Shown here: positions 18,702 to 27,601 of the stretch, piece by piece
Layout: each line of letters opens with the position of its first letter
How positions within the stretch are numbered: the stretch's first letter is position 1
NCBI GenBank assembly: GCA_963975425.1
Contig: CAXBGS010000008.1
Location: 284,930-348,929, forward strand
Origin: CAXBGS01 sp963975425
GTDB lineage: Bacteria > Planctomycetota > Planctomycetia > Pirellulales > Pirellulaceae
Direction: 5' to 3'
Length of the DNA stretch: 64,000 bases
The notes under the pieces: generated by a model
The model's input: only the letters and a program-made list of their open reading frames with translations
Told to the model about the DNA's origin: nothing
Database searches by the model: none
Translations under genes and position numbers: made by a program

Positions 18702-19721
18702 ATGTCTACTGACGCATTGATCGCCGAACCTTTATCGCAGAGCACCGATGTTGCTCCGCGCTTTCGCCACGCCGGTACGGCGCCCGCTGACCCGAGTGAT
18801 ACGGCAACTGTGGCTGAATCCAAAACCGACAGCCGCAGCAGGGCAGGGCAGGGCGGATTGTTTGCAGATCTGGTCCAGCTGACCAAGCCACGCATTGTCG
18901 TCATGATTTTGGTCACGACGGTCGCATCCTCATTGATCGCCGCCGGTCATCTGGTCGCCGCCGAGACCCTGTTCTGGTTGTTGCTGGGAACCGGCATGGT
19001 TGCTGGCAGCGCGGGCGCGGCCAACCAAATTTGGGAACGCGTGATCGACTGTGAAATGGCTCGCACCGCCACGCGGCCGCTTCCCGATGGCCGCATCAAC
19101 CTGTCTGTCGCGTTCGTCTTCACGGCCGTGCTGGGAATTGCCGGTTCGGCAATCTTGTGGGCTTGGTTCGGCGCGACCCCAGCGGTCGCCGGCATCGCAA
19201 CATGGTTGATTTATGTTCTTGCTTATACACCGATGAAGACTCGCACGGCTTGGAACACAACCGTCGGCGCGATCGCGGGAGCCTTGCCGGTGTTGATCGG
19301 CTATACGGCAACCGGCGGCAGCCTGAGCGATCCGTCGGGATGGTTGCTGCTTGGCGTGTTGGCGACTTGGCAGTACCCACACTTCATGGCCATCGCTTGG
19401 ATGTATCGACGGCAATATGCCGAAGCGGGTTTCTGTATGACGACCACCGTCGAACCGACCGGACGATCCGCCGGAATTCAGGCGATCGTCGGTTCGCTGG
19501 TGTTGATCGCTTGTGGCATCGCATTGTGCCTGATCCCGGCCGGTATCATCGGTGGCGTGCTGGGATCGATCGCGGTTTTTGTTTCTTGCTATCCGATGTT
19601 GAAAGCGTCAATCCGGTTTGCACGGCAACCCGATGATGCGCTCGCCCGCACCCTGCTGCGTTCATCGTTGCTGGTCCTGCCAGCCGTCTTGCTTGTCGTC
19701 ACGTTGCGTGTGTTCTGGTGA
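18702..19721 (+). CDS. ctaB: Protohaem IX farnesyltransferase (haem O synthase)
   Basis: CtaB/CyoE (339 residues) attaches a farnesyl group to haem B to give haem O, the substrate of CtaA. After a ~55-residue polar N-terminus there are about nine membrane helices of the UbiA prenyltransferase fold. The family blocks LTKPRIVVMILVT, WERVIDCEMARTATRPLP and the second loop YTPMKTRTAWNTTVGA are present. The first Asp-rich loop is N-Q-I-W-E-R-V-I-D, a normal variant of N-D-x-x-D-x-x-x-D in which only the last Asp is obvious. The stop overlaps the next start (GTGA), coupling it to the ABC transporter. Confidence 0.93.
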   Translation: MSTDALIAEPLSQSTDVAPRFRHAGTAPADPSDTATVAESKTDSRSRAGQGGLFADLVQLTKPRIVVMILVTTVASSLIAAGHLVAAETLFWLLLGTGMVAGSAGAANQIWERVIDCEMARTATRPLPDGRINLSVAFVFTAVLGIAGSAILWAWFGATPAVAGIATWLIYVLAYTPMKTRTAWNTTVGAIAGALPVLIGYTATGGSLSDPSGWLLLGVLATWQYPHFMAIAWMYRRQYAEAGFCMTTTVEPTGRSAGIQAIVGSLVLIACGIALCLIPAGIIGGVLGSIAVFVSCYPMLKASIRFARQPDDALARTLLRSSLLVLPAVLLVVTLRVFW

Positions 19722-20689
19722 GTCACGTCGTCTCGATTGACAACAACGAATCCAACCCGGCCGCCGGCGCTTCTTCGGCGATCGTCTGCGAAGCCGTCGA
19801 CCTGCACCACAAGTACGGTGATCACATCGCCCTGCGCGGCGTCGGATTGCAAATCCACCCGGGCGAGATTGTCGCGCTGTTAGGCCCCAATGGCAGCGGC
19901 AAGACGACACTATTCCGTTTGCTGTGCACGCTGATGCCGATCCAGCAGGGTTCGGTACGCATCGGTGGAATCGAAAGTCGTGAAAACCCGCTCGCGATTC
20001 GCCAACGCATCGGCATCGTGTTTCAATCCCCGAGCTTGGATAAGAAACTAACCGTTGACGAAAACATTGCCTGCCAAGGCGCGTTATACGGAATCACTGG
20101 CAAACGACTGCAAGCACGCCGCGACGAATTGCTGCAGCGGTTCGGCCTGACCGATCGCCGCAGCGACTTTTGTGAATCGCTTTCTGGCGGATTGAAACGT
20201 CGCGTGGAAATCGCCAAAGGTATGCTGCACCGACCACAACTATTGCTGTTGGACGAACCAAGCACGGGTCTGGACCCATCGGCCCGACTGGAAATGTATC
20301 ACGAGCTTCGATCGATGGCCGCCGACGGCACTTCGATCGTGATCACGACTCACCTGCTGGACGAAGCCGAAAAAGCCGACCGAGTCATGATCCTGAATCA
20401 GGGCGAATTGATCGCCGAGGGCAGCCCCGGTCGGCTGCGAAGTGAGATGGGCGGCGGGTTTGTTACGGTCGTGGCGATTGACAATGCCCATGCCGAAGGC
20501 GTTCTCCGCAACGAACTAGGGCTGGATCCGCAGTCGACCGAAAATGAAATACGCATCCAACACGACTCGCCGGCCGAGCTGGTGCCTGCGATCGCGGCTG
20601 CACTTGGTGCGAACGCACAATCAATTTCCGTCGGACGCCCCAGCTTGGAAGACGTCTTCATCAGCAAGACCGGACACCGTTTTCACTGA
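19718..20689 (+). CDS. ABC transporter ATP-binding protein
   Basis: A 323-residue ATPase. The GTG start overlaps the ctaB stop by 4 bp. All nucleotide-binding motifs are intact: Walker A GPNGSGKTT, signature LSGGLKRRVEIAKGM, Walker B LLLLDEPSTGLD and the switch His in TTHLLDEA. It is of the DrrA/NodI-like ABC-2 exporter type with a C-terminal extension (about 230-323). With the next gene it forms a simple half-exporter. ABC-2 pairs of this kind sit in oxidase assembly clusters of several planctomycetes and other bacteria. A link to haem or copper handling is inferred from context only. Confidence 0.88.
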   Translation: MSHVVSIDNNESNPAAGASSAIVCEAVDLHHKYGDHIALRGVGLQIHPGEIVALLGPNGSGKTTLFRLLCTLMPIQQGSVRIGGIESRENPLAIRQRIGIVFQSPSLDKKLTVDENIACQGALYGITGKRLQARRDELLQRFGLTDRRSDFCESLSGGLKRRVEIAKGMLHRPQLLLLDEPSTGLDPSARLEMYHELRSMAADGTSIVITTHLLDEAEKADRVMILNQGELIAEGSPGRLRSEMGGGFVTVVAIDNAHAEGVLRNELGLDPQSTENEIRIQHDSPAELVPAIAAALGANAQSISVGRPSLEDVFISKTGHRFH

Positions 20690-20775
20690 GGACCATCCCC
20701 GCTCCCAAGGTCAATCGCATTTCCGCTCTCACCACAGACGTTTCTGGTCCACGTTCGATCGCTCCGGCGGCCTGG

Positions 20776-21558
20776 ATGCTTGCGCGCCGCGAGTGGACGC
20801 GATTCTTTCGGCAACGCAATCGCGTCACCGCGGCGATCCTGCAGCCGCTATTGTTTTGGTTGCTGTTTGGCACCGGATTGAAGGGCTCGTTCACCACTGC
20901 CGGGGATCAGAATTTCATGGAATTCTTTCTGCCCGGCACGGTCGGCTTGATCGTGCTGTTCACGGCGATCTTTGCGACAATCTCGGTGATCGAGGATCGG
21001 CGTGAAGGGTTCATGCAATCCGTGTTGGTTGCCCCGGTGGGTCGATTTCCGGTTCTGGTCGGAAAGGTCCTCGGCGGATCGGCCATCGCTTGGGTGCAAG
21101 CGGTTCTGTTTCTGATCTTGGTGTACGTGATGGGGACCGTCACCTTAAGCTGGACCGTGATCCCCCTGATGTTGCTGCTCGCCGTCGTCGCCATCGGCAT
21201 GTGCTCGCTGGGCATGATCGTGGCGTGGCCAATGGACAGCACCCAAGGCTTTCACGCCATCATGATGCTGGGCTTGATGCCGATGTGGTTGCTAAGTGGA
21301 TCCTTTTTTCCGATACCTGCATGGACGGGGGCCGGGGTCGGGCAAATGATTCTGGGTGGTATCATGCGACTGAACCCACTGAGCTATGCGATGACCGAAA
21401 TGCGGCGTCTGATGTATCCGTCGGTCGACTTCTCGACGGCCAACTTTGCACCTTCGCCAGCGATATGCTGGACCGTGACGGTCATCGCCGCAATCGCCAC
21501 CACGGCCATCGCTTGGCAGTTGATGCGTGGCAGTCGAAAAGTTGATGTGATTGTCTAA
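20776..21558 (+). CDS. ABC-2 type transporter permease
   Basis: A 260-residue permease from ATG 20776 with six predicted membrane helices and the ABC-2 signature region (LLSGSFFPIPAW, then LNPLSYAMTEMRRLMY). The partner ATPase is encoded immediately upstream. The frame is open back to the previous stop with coding-like sequence, and a CTG at 20686 overlaps that stop as CTGA. A start upstream of 20776 is therefore possible. As called there is an 86-bp gap. The substrate is unknown; the cluster points to oxidase biogenesis. Confidence 0.85.
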   Translation: MLARREWTRFFRQRNRVTAAILQPLLFWLLFGTGLKGSFTTAGDQNFMEFFLPGTVGLIVLFTAIFATISVIEDRREGFMQSVLVAPVGRFPVLVGKVLGGSAIAWVQAVLFLILVYVMGTVTLSWTVIPLMLLLAVVAIGMCSLGMIVAWPMDSTQGFHAIMMLGLMPMWLLSGSFFPIPAWTGAGVGQMILGGIMRLNPLSYAMTEMRRLMYPSVDFSTANFAPSPAICWTVTVIAAIATTAIAWQLMRGSRKVDVIV

Positions 21559-21632
21559 CGTGGCCAGTGTGCTTTGATCGCGAAAGTATGCGTCAGAGAC
21601 AAATCGAGCCATCACGAACCTGCGATTAAACC

Positions 21633-22319
21633 ATGAAAACATTGATCCACCTTGCATTGATTCTTGCGCTGGGCGTCGCGATCGGACTGGGGCTTCGAGC
21701 GTTGAAACCGACCAGCGAGCAAGCCGGTCCCGGTCCGGACGAGCAAGTCTTTACCAATGACGTGACCACCGATCAATCGAAACAGATCGAAGCATCGGAT
21801 GTCGAGAAGGCGTCAATCACCCGACCGCCGGAAGACGAAGAGTGGCTCAGCCGGTTTGAACTGCTCGAACGCAGCGGCGAAATGGTCAAGAGCGAAGACC
21901 TGATTGGAAAGCCCTACGTTGTCAGCTTTTTCTTTAGCACCTGCCCAAGTATTTGTGTTCAGCAAAACCAGAAACTAAAAGAATTGCAGGACGAATTTGA
22001 AGACAAAGACGTTCGTTTCCTGGCGATCTCGGTCGACCCGGAACACGATCGCCCCGAACAGCTTCGCGAGTATGCAGCACGGTTTGGTGCCGACGAACAG
22101 CAGTGGCTATTCCTGACCGGCGAGTTGCCATACATCCGCCGCGTCGGAGCCGAAGTATTCCAGTTACCCGTTGACAAGAAATTTCACACCGAGCGTTTCG
22201 TCTTGGTCGATCCGGAAGGCAAAATCGAAGGCATGTATAGCTGGCCCGAAGAAAAGCAATTCGAAAAACTAAAAGAGAACATTCGCGAAATGATTCAGTC
22301 CGTCGAGAAGGCCTCATAA
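21633..22319 (+). CDS. Sco1/SenC-type copper chaperone
   Basis: A 228-residue membrane-anchored thioredoxin-fold protein that delivers copper to, or keeps reduced, the CuA site of cytochrome oxidase. It has an N-terminal anchor helix (about 4-22), a polar linker, and then the Sco domain. Copper ligands are C104-P-S-I-C108 and H185 (FHTERF). The signature FLAISVDPEHD is also present. The stop overlaps the next start (TAATG). In planctomycete fashion it is clustered with ctaA and ctaB but not with oxidase subunits in this window. Confidence 0.92.
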   Translation: MKTLIHLALILALGVAIGLGLRALKPTSEQAGPGPDEQVFTNDVTTDQSKQIEASDVEKASITRPPEDEEWLSRFELLERSGEMVKSEDLIGKPYVVSFFFSTCPSICVQQNQKLKELQDEFEDKDVRFLAISVDPEHDRPEQLREYAARFGADEQQWLFLTGELPYIRRVGAEVFQLPVDKKFHTERFVLVDPEGKIEGMYSWPEEKQFEKLKENIREMIQSVEKAS

Positions 22320-22777
22320 TGGACTGGACCTTCCTTGCGAATAACTTGCCGCACGCCACCGCAGCTTTAAACACCACCGCCACCTGCCTGTTGGCTGCCG
22401 CCCTGTGGAAAATCCGTACCGGCCGCGTGAAAGCGCATAAGAATTTGATGTTAACGGCACTGGCGGTCAGCGCACTATTCTTGCTGCTGTACCTATTTCA
22501 CAAAGTCGCGTTGTATCAAGTGACCGGACAGCCAAACAAACGGTTTCCCAGCGATGCACCGGACGCCGCGCGATACACGTACTTTGGGATCCTGATCCCG
22601 CACCTGTTGCTGGCGATGGCGGTTCCGTTCCTGGCAATCCGAGCGGTCTATCTTGCCAAACAGGGTCGAATTGTCGCCCACAAAAAACTAGTGCGGTACG
22701 CCTACCCGATCTGGATGTACGTCTCGATCACCGGCGTCCTGGTCTATCTGATGCTGTACCAGTTGTATCCGGGTTGA
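22319..22777 (+). CDS. DUF420 membrane protein (CtaM/YozB-like)
   Basis: A 152-residue protein with four predicted helices, overlapping the Sco stop by one base. The pattern LPHATAALNTTATCLL, then KAHKNLMLTAL and VAHKKLVRYAYPIWMYVSITG is typical of DUF420. The conserved His residues are in the first helix, in AHKN, in the LIPHLLLA helix and in AHKK. The staphylococcal homologue CtaM is needed for aa3 oxidase maturation. It ends the assembly operon, followed by a T-run without a clear hairpin. Confidence 0.85.
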   Translation: MDWTFLANNLPHATAALNTTATCLLAAALWKIRTGRVKAHKNLMLTALAVSALFLLLYLFHKVALYQVTGQPNKRFPSDAPDAARYTYFGILIPHLLLAMAVPFLAIRAVYLAKQGRIVAHKKLVRYAYPIWMYVSITGVLVYLMLYQLYPG

Positions 22778-22838
22778 TTTTTTTTGCAGAGCTTGCTTGG
22801 GCTCGGACTTGATCAAAAAGCTGGTACACGTGGATGGG

Positions 22839-23894
22839 CTACCATCTTCGGACATCGACGATTTTAGAGTCTTTCGGCAGATCAAATCCGGCATGCTGAA
22901 AGCGAGCCTGATTGATCGGCTTATTGACGCTGCGCCATTTAATATTCATTTGCGAAGTCTCTTGGGTGTAGTCCGTCGGCTGGACTTGCTTTCCATTTGA
23001 GCCTGTTGGCGATGAATGCATCGATCGTTTCTGTTCTACACTGACCGGAACCTTGATGCCGTCATGTGTTTTCCATCGAACGGTTGATTCGAGAATGGGT
23101 TCTGTTTCAAGAACACCATCTTCCGTTGTCCGTATCTGAAGAATTCGGTGCACGATGGGAAGCATTTCTGGGGTACCGTCGAACACAATCTCGCAGCGCA
23201 GATGGCCCGATTGATAGACCTGTGTCAGCGTTACGCCGGCATCCGATTCCGTTGCCATTGCTTGTTCGAAAACGTTCGAATCACCAGCTTTGTAAAAACG
23301 ATCGAGGCATTCGAGAAACCCAACGCCATCCAAGATAGTAAGACCCAGCGGACAGAGTCCGACTGCGCGAGGATCGATTGGTCCACATGGTTTCATGGTC
23401 CCATGCACACCCGGGGGCGGAAGCTTTGCCGAACCTCTGTCTTTCGAGATAATCAGAACTGGCCGGCGGTTCGAAAGTTCCACGAACTGGAAACTGCCGG
23501 GGGTGATCGCAGAGATGAACTGTCGCGTCTGCTTTGGCAAAGGCACTGCAGTGCGGATGTCTTCACCGCCCACATTCTCGGTCGAGGTGTATCGCATGAC
23601 GCGAGAGTCTATCGCATCGCTAAAAATACAGTCTCCCGAAATGGAAACATCCTTCGTCTCTTGCACCCCGTCCGCACGCGTGGTTCGTGCATGCGACTCA
23701 TATTCGACAGCGAATTCGGCCCCGACAAGTTTTTGACGGTTGCTTTGGAATGCTTCTAAGACGCTTGACACAAGCGAGATGCTTTCATCGCGGACCTCGC
23801 TTTCCTCAGGAACCGACTGTGATCTCGCTGAATTCGTGAGAAACGCCAACGTGAAGAGCACAAATGAAATGCGAGCGACCATATCCAACCCCAT
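22839..23894 (-). CDS. Secreted planctomycete-type hypothetical protein
   Basis: A 351-residue protein. The start at 23894 is chosen because it opens a signal peptide (MGLDMVARIS, hydrophobic to about residue 20, then ARSQS). The frame extends to 23978 without a plausible N-terminus. The rest is beta-rich with pieces such as VRWKTHDGIKVPVSVEQ and RFQHAGFDLPKDSKIVDVR. This resembles the large group of planctomycete secreted proteins that look distantly like lipoprotein-carrier folds, but no motif secures a function. It converges with the oxidase-assembly operon and its base use looks slightly less GC-rich than that of its neighbours. Confidence 0.65.
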   Translation of the reverse strand: MGLDMVARISFVLFTLAFLTNSARSQSVPEESEVRDESISLVSSVLEAFQSNRQKLVGAEFAVEYESHARTTRADGVQETKDVSISGDCIFSDAIDSRVMRYTSTENVGGEDIRTAVPLPKQTRQFISAITPGSFQFVELSNRRPVLIISKDRGSAKLPPPGVHGTMKPCGPIDPRAVGLCPLGLTILDGVGFLECLDRFYKAGDSNVFEQAMATESDAGVTLTQVYQSGHLRCEIVFDGTPEMLPIVHRILQIRTTEDGVLETEPILESTVRWKTHDGIKVPVSVEQKRSMHSSPTGSNGKQVQPTDYTQETSQMNIKWRSVNKPINQARFQHAGFDLPKDSKIVDVRRW

Positions 23895-24359
23895 CGTGTA
23901 AGCGTGCTGTTTCCGTCGACCAAATTGATCCAGGGGAACCTGATCTGCGAAACAAGCTCGCGACCAGCAGCGAATCAATGACCAGAGGTAGACTACCTGA
24001 AATCATCACCCCGCGTCTGACATACCTGAACACCTGACGAGCCCGAACACATGGGCTTGCTGAACACATTGGCTTGCTGAACACATGGGCTTGCTGAACA
24101 CCTGGGCTTGCTGAACACCCGAACGGGTCCGCGGGTTTCGATACGTCACCCACCATAAAATTCAATTCGTTCGACTCGTTATCGTCACATCGCTGCACCG
24201 GCGTTTCGACCGAACATCGTGCGATTACCTTGATTTGCACAGCACGCACCCACGATTCTGATTTGCTTGCAATATCCCGAATCACTCTTCCGACAAAATG
24301 GCAACTTTCCCTAAAGTCCTGGCTTGGAAAGTCATTTGCCTCGCGTCGATGGAGCGACC
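23895..24359. other. Intergenic region with a 17-bp tandem repeat
   Basis: This 465-bp stretch separates the minus-strand secreted protein from the flagellar operon. Apart from the repeat at 24029-24121 I see no gene. It must hold divergent promoters, but I cannot name boxes with confidence. No clear sigma-28 or sigma-54 motif is visible. Confidence 0.6.
24029..24121. repeat. 17-bp tandem repeat, about 5.5 copies
   Basis: Units of GAACACATGGGCTTGCT start at 24029 (degenerate), 24046, 24063, 24080, 24097 and 24114 (partial). Spacing is exactly 17 bp with scattered substitutions (ATTGG, CCTGG). It lies upstream of fliP and of the divergent secreted protein. Confidence 0.9.
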
Positions 24360-25214
24360 GTGGTTGGTTTGCGTCTTTGCATTGTCTTGATTTGTGCGTT
24401 TTCACTGGCCTTGATCGGCTCGGTGGATGTTGTCGCGCAAGAGACGCCCGTGAGTTCGACGCCGACGATCGTCAATCGGGCACCGATCAAGGTGACTCCT
24501 GATACGTTAGAGATGATCGGTGGCGGGCCAGAGCAGTGGACCAGCCCGGAAGGTCTCGCAAGCAGCTTGCAAGTGATGTTGCTGCTGACCGTTCTCAGCT
24601 TGGCTCCTGCGATCCTGCTGATGACGACCTGTTATGTCCGCATCATCATCGTGCTCGGACTGCTGCGACAGGCGATCGGCCTGCAATCTCTGCCGCCCAG
24701 CCAAGTGATGACTAGCGTCGCACTGTTCATGACCTTGTTCGTCATGATGCCCGTGTGGAAAACTGTTTACGACGACGCGATCCAGCCCTACACCGATCCA
24801 GAAGTTTCGATGACGCTGGAAGATGCGTACGAAGCAGGCGCAATTCCGGTACGAGATTTCATGTACCGCCAAATTGATGTCGCGGGTAACCACGAAGACA
24901 TCGATCTATTTTACGAATACATGGATCCCAATATCGCGCTTCCGGAAACGATCGACGAAGTTCCGATGCGAGTCTTGTTGCCGGCATACATCTTGAGCGA
25001 ACTGAAGACCGCGTTCTTGATGGGATTCCAAATCTACTTGCCGTTTTTGATCGTCGATTTGGTGGTCGCCAGCGTGACGATCAGCATGGGAATGTTGATG
25101 CTGCCGCCGGCGGTGATCTCTTTGCCGTTTAAGTTGTTGTTGTTTGTCCTGGTCGACGGCTGGCGGTTGGTCGTCACGATGTTGATGGACAGTTTTGGCA
25201 CGATGGGAATGTAA
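24360..25214 (+). CDS. fliP: Flagellar export gate protein FliP
   Basis: FliP (284 residues from GTG 24360) builds the core of the flagellar type III export gate with FliQ and FliR. GGAG at 24351-24354 supports this start over the TTG at 24324. A cleavable signal peptide (VGLRLCIVLICAFS, ending near VVAQE) is followed by the four membrane helices. Family signatures are LLMTTCYVRIIIVLGLLRQAIG, split by helices, and the C-terminal DGWRLVVTMLMDSF. It opens the fliP-fliQ-fliR-flhB unit. The usual upstream neighbours fliM/fliN/fliO are absent here. Confidence 0.95.
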   Translation: MVGLRLCIVLICAFSLALIGSVDVVAQETPVSSTPTIVNRAPIKVTPDTLEMIGGGPEQWTSPEGLASSLQVMLLLTVLSLAPAILLMTTCYVRIIIVLGLLRQAIGLQSLPPSQVMTSVALFMTLFVMMPVWKTVYDDAIQPYTDPEVSMTLEDAYEAGAIPVRDFMYRQIDVAGNHEDIDLFYEYMDPNIALPETIDEVPMRVLLPAYILSELKTAFLMGFQIYLPFLIVDLVVASVTISMGMLMLPPAVISLPFKLLLFVLVDGWRLVVTMLMDSFGTMGM

Positions 25215-25258
25215 ACATGCGCCAATTCGCGCATGCATAAGTTGAATCGATAAAAAAC

Positions 25259-25525
25259 ATGATGGATGCCGCAACCGCCGTTGATCTTTGCCGCAGCACA
25301 CTGTTGGCCGCGGTCGTCATCGCTGCGCCGTTGTTGCTGGTCGGCATGGCTGCCGGACTGCTGGTCGGCCTGATGCAAGCACTCACCCAGGTACAGGATC
25401 AAACTGTCGCGTTTGTGCCAAAGATATTGGCGATGGCAGGCGTACTGGTCGCCTGTCTGCCGTGGCTGATGACTCGCTTGGTCGAATTCACTCGGATGGT
25501 ATTCGAAAACGCCGGCTCGCCGTGA
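25259..25525 (+). CDS. fliQ: Flagellar export gate protein FliQ
   Basis: FliQ is 88 residues with two hydrophobic helices, the standard size and layout. The block AAPLLLVGMAAGLLVGLMQALTQVQDQTV (spanning the first loop) and the following PKILAM are the family hallmarks. It lies 44 bp after fliP. Two adjacent ATG codons (25259, 25262) could start it. Its TGA stop overlaps the GTG of fliR. Confidence 0.95.
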   Translation: MMDAATAVDLCRSTLLAAVVIAAPLLLVGMAAGLLVGLMQALTQVQDQTVAFVPKILAMAGVLVACLPWLMTRLVEFTRMVFENAGSP

Positions 25526-26340
25526 ACGGTTTTCTTGCAACGATCGACACACCGGCAACGGTTCAAACGATGGCACAGTGGTTGATTGACCACTTGGTGC
25601 TCGGCGTGTTGGTGCTGACAAGGTTAAGCACATTGTTGATGGCGATGCCGTCGATAGGTGTCGGCGTGCCGAAACGCGTTCGCGCTTTCCTGGCGCTACT
25701 GGTGACCATGCTATTGCTGCCTGCTGTGGCCAGCAGCGCGGTGCCGGAAACCTTGCCAAAGATCGACAACTTGGTCGAACTGACAATTGCCGTCGCCCGC
25801 GAGGGACTGATTGGGATGCTGATCGGTGCGACGATTCAAATCCTGATCACCGGATTGCAACTGGCCGGCGAAGCGATCACCAGCACCGGCGGCATGCAGC
25901 TGGGTGACGCGGTCGACCCCACGACCAGCAGCAGCATGCCGGCGATTGCCAGGCTGGTCGGATTGATGGTCACGGCCGTCATGCTGGTCATTGGCGGACA
26001 CCGCATCATGCTGGGCGTCTTATTGGACAGTTTCGAAGCGATGCCACCAGGCCAGATCATGTTCCAAGATTCGATGATGACACTGATCATCGACCAACTT
26101 AGTTCGGCGATGGCATCGGGTGTGCGTGTCGCGGCGCCGGTCCTGGCAGCACTGTTGCTAAGCAATTTGATCACCGGTCTGATTAGCCGGACGCTGCCGC
26201 AGATCAACGTTTTGGCGATCGGTCTTAGCATCAATGCATTGGCCTTGATGGTTGTCACGGCACTGACGATTGGTTCGGCCGGACTGATCTTTCAAGACGA
26301 ACTGACCGTCGCCGTCAGTCGCATCACGAGTCTCTGGTAA
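25522..26340 (+). CDS. fliR: Flagellar export gate protein FliR
   Basis: FliR (272 residues) completes the FliPQR gate. The GTG start overlaps the fliQ stop as GTGA. The open frame back to 25288 is shadow of fliQ. About six helices are predicted, with recognisable blocks RLSTLLMAMPSIG, EGLIGMLIGATIQ and SRTLPQINVLAIGLSI. It is followed 25 bp later by flhB in the same operon. Confidence 0.94.
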   Translation: MNGFLATIDTPATVQTMAQWLIDHLVLGVLVLTRLSTLLMAMPSIGVGVPKRVRAFLALLVTMLLLPAVASSAVPETLPKIDNLVELTIAVAREGLIGMLIGATIQILITGLQLAGEAITSTGGMQLGDAVDPTTSSSMPAIARLVGLMVTAVMLVIGGHRIMLGVLLDSFEAMPPGQIMFQDSMMTLIIDQLSSAMASGVRVAAPVLAALLLSNLITGLISRTLPQINVLAIGLSINALALMVVTALTIGSAGLIFQDELTVAVSRITSLW

Positions 26341-26365
26341 CCCGAATCGTCAAAGGTAAGTTGCG

Positions 26366-27448
26366 ATGGCGGATAGCAGTGGCGACAAGAAACATTCAGC
26401 ATCAGAGAAGCGACGGCGTCAGGCTCGCGAGCAGGGCCAAGTCGTCAAGAGTCAAGATTTGACGTCGGCCGGGTTATTGCTGGCAGCGGTCGCGGCGCTG
26501 TGGTTTCTGGGCGAGCCTGCATCGGAAAGCCTGGCCGGTGCCATCGCCGAATCACTCTCCTCGCCGACGCTCGCGCCCATGGGAATCAACGACGCGGTGA
26601 ACTGGACACTGCGGATGGGTGGTCGATTGGCAATTGCGTCGATCCCGATGCTGATCGCGATGTTTATCGCTGGCGTGATGGCAAACGTCGTGCAAACCGG
26701 ATTGCTGCTGGCCCCCGAAAAGATCGCACCCAAGTTAAGCAATATCAGCCCGCTGTCGGGTGCCAAGCGGATCGTATCGGCCCGCGGCGTCGCCAGGCTT
26801 GGATTCGGCATCTTTAAGGTCTGCATCATCGCAATCGTCGCTTATCTCGCCATCCAAAAATATGAGGGTTCCATTCTCGCGATGGCGGGAATGAGCGTAC
26901 CGCAAATCGCCGTCACCCTGTTCGAAGCGTTGATGGGAACGTGCATCTGGATCGGCGGCGCTCTGTTCGTACTGGCGCTGCTAGAGTTCGCGTTTCAGAA
27001 ATGGAAACACGAACAAGACTTGATGATGACGGACCAGGAAGTCCGCGACGAAATGAAGGAAACCGAGGGCGATCCACAAGTGGCCGCGCGCCGGCGCCAA
27101 GTGCAACGTCAAATGATGATGCAACGGGCCGAAACAGAAGTCCCCAAAGCCGACGTCGTCGTCACGAACCCGACCGAACTTGCCATCGCAATTCAGTACG
27201 ACCCGCTGACCATGCCCGCGCCGATCGTTTTAGCGAAAGGCGCCGGCGTACTGGCCCAGAGAATTCGGCGACTCGCGTTGCAGCACAACATTCCCGTTGT
27301 CGAACGCAAACCGCTCGCCCAAGTGCTTTACAAGAGCGTGGAGGTCGGCGGTATTGTCCCACAGGAACAGTACCAAGCGGTCGCGGAAGTCCTACGCTAT
27401 GTCTATCAACTGCAGGGCAAGGATATCCCCAAAGCAACGGCGGCATAG
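26366..27448 (+). CDS. flhB: Flagellar export switch protein FlhB
   Basis: FlhB (360 residues, normal length) switches the export apparatus from rod/hook to filament substrates after self-cleavage of its cytoplasmic domain. The N-terminal sequence SGDKKHSASEKRRRQAREQGQV is the usual basic entry (shown to 20 residues: SGDKKHSASEKRRRQAREQG). Four helices precede the cytoplasmic domain from about residue 215. The cleavage motif reads N268-P-T-E271 instead of the near-universal NPTH. The catalytic Asn and the Pro remain. Downstream blocks (MPAPIVLAKG, PVVERKPLAQVLY) are standard. Confidence 0.94.
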   Translation: MADSSGDKKHSASEKRRRQAREQGQVVKSQDLTSAGLLLAAVAALWFLGEPASESLAGAIAESLSSPTLAPMGINDAVNWTLRMGGRLAIASIPMLIAMFIAGVMANVVQTGLLLAPEKIAPKLSNISPLSGAKRIVSARGVARLGFGIFKVCIIAIVAYLAIQKYEGSILAMAGMSVPQIAVTLFEALMGTCIWIGGALFVLALLEFAFQKWKHEQDLMMTDQEVRDEMKETEGDPQVAARRRQVQRQMMMQRAETEVPKADVVVTNPTELAIAIQYDPLTMPAPIVLAKGAGVLAQRIRRLALQHNIPVVERKPLAQVLYKSVEVGGIVPQEQYQAVAEVLRYVYQLQGKDIPKATAA

Positions 27449-27601
27449 ACACGCGAAGCGGTGGAATGAGCGTGCCGATTCTGATGCAACAAGACGTGAG
27501 ATGGTCCGGCCATGTTCATGACCTAAAAAGTTCCTGAGCGCCGGTGATTCCAACGACACTGCTGACGGCCATCTTCTTTTCTGCAAGTGACGCCGAGCGG
27601 T

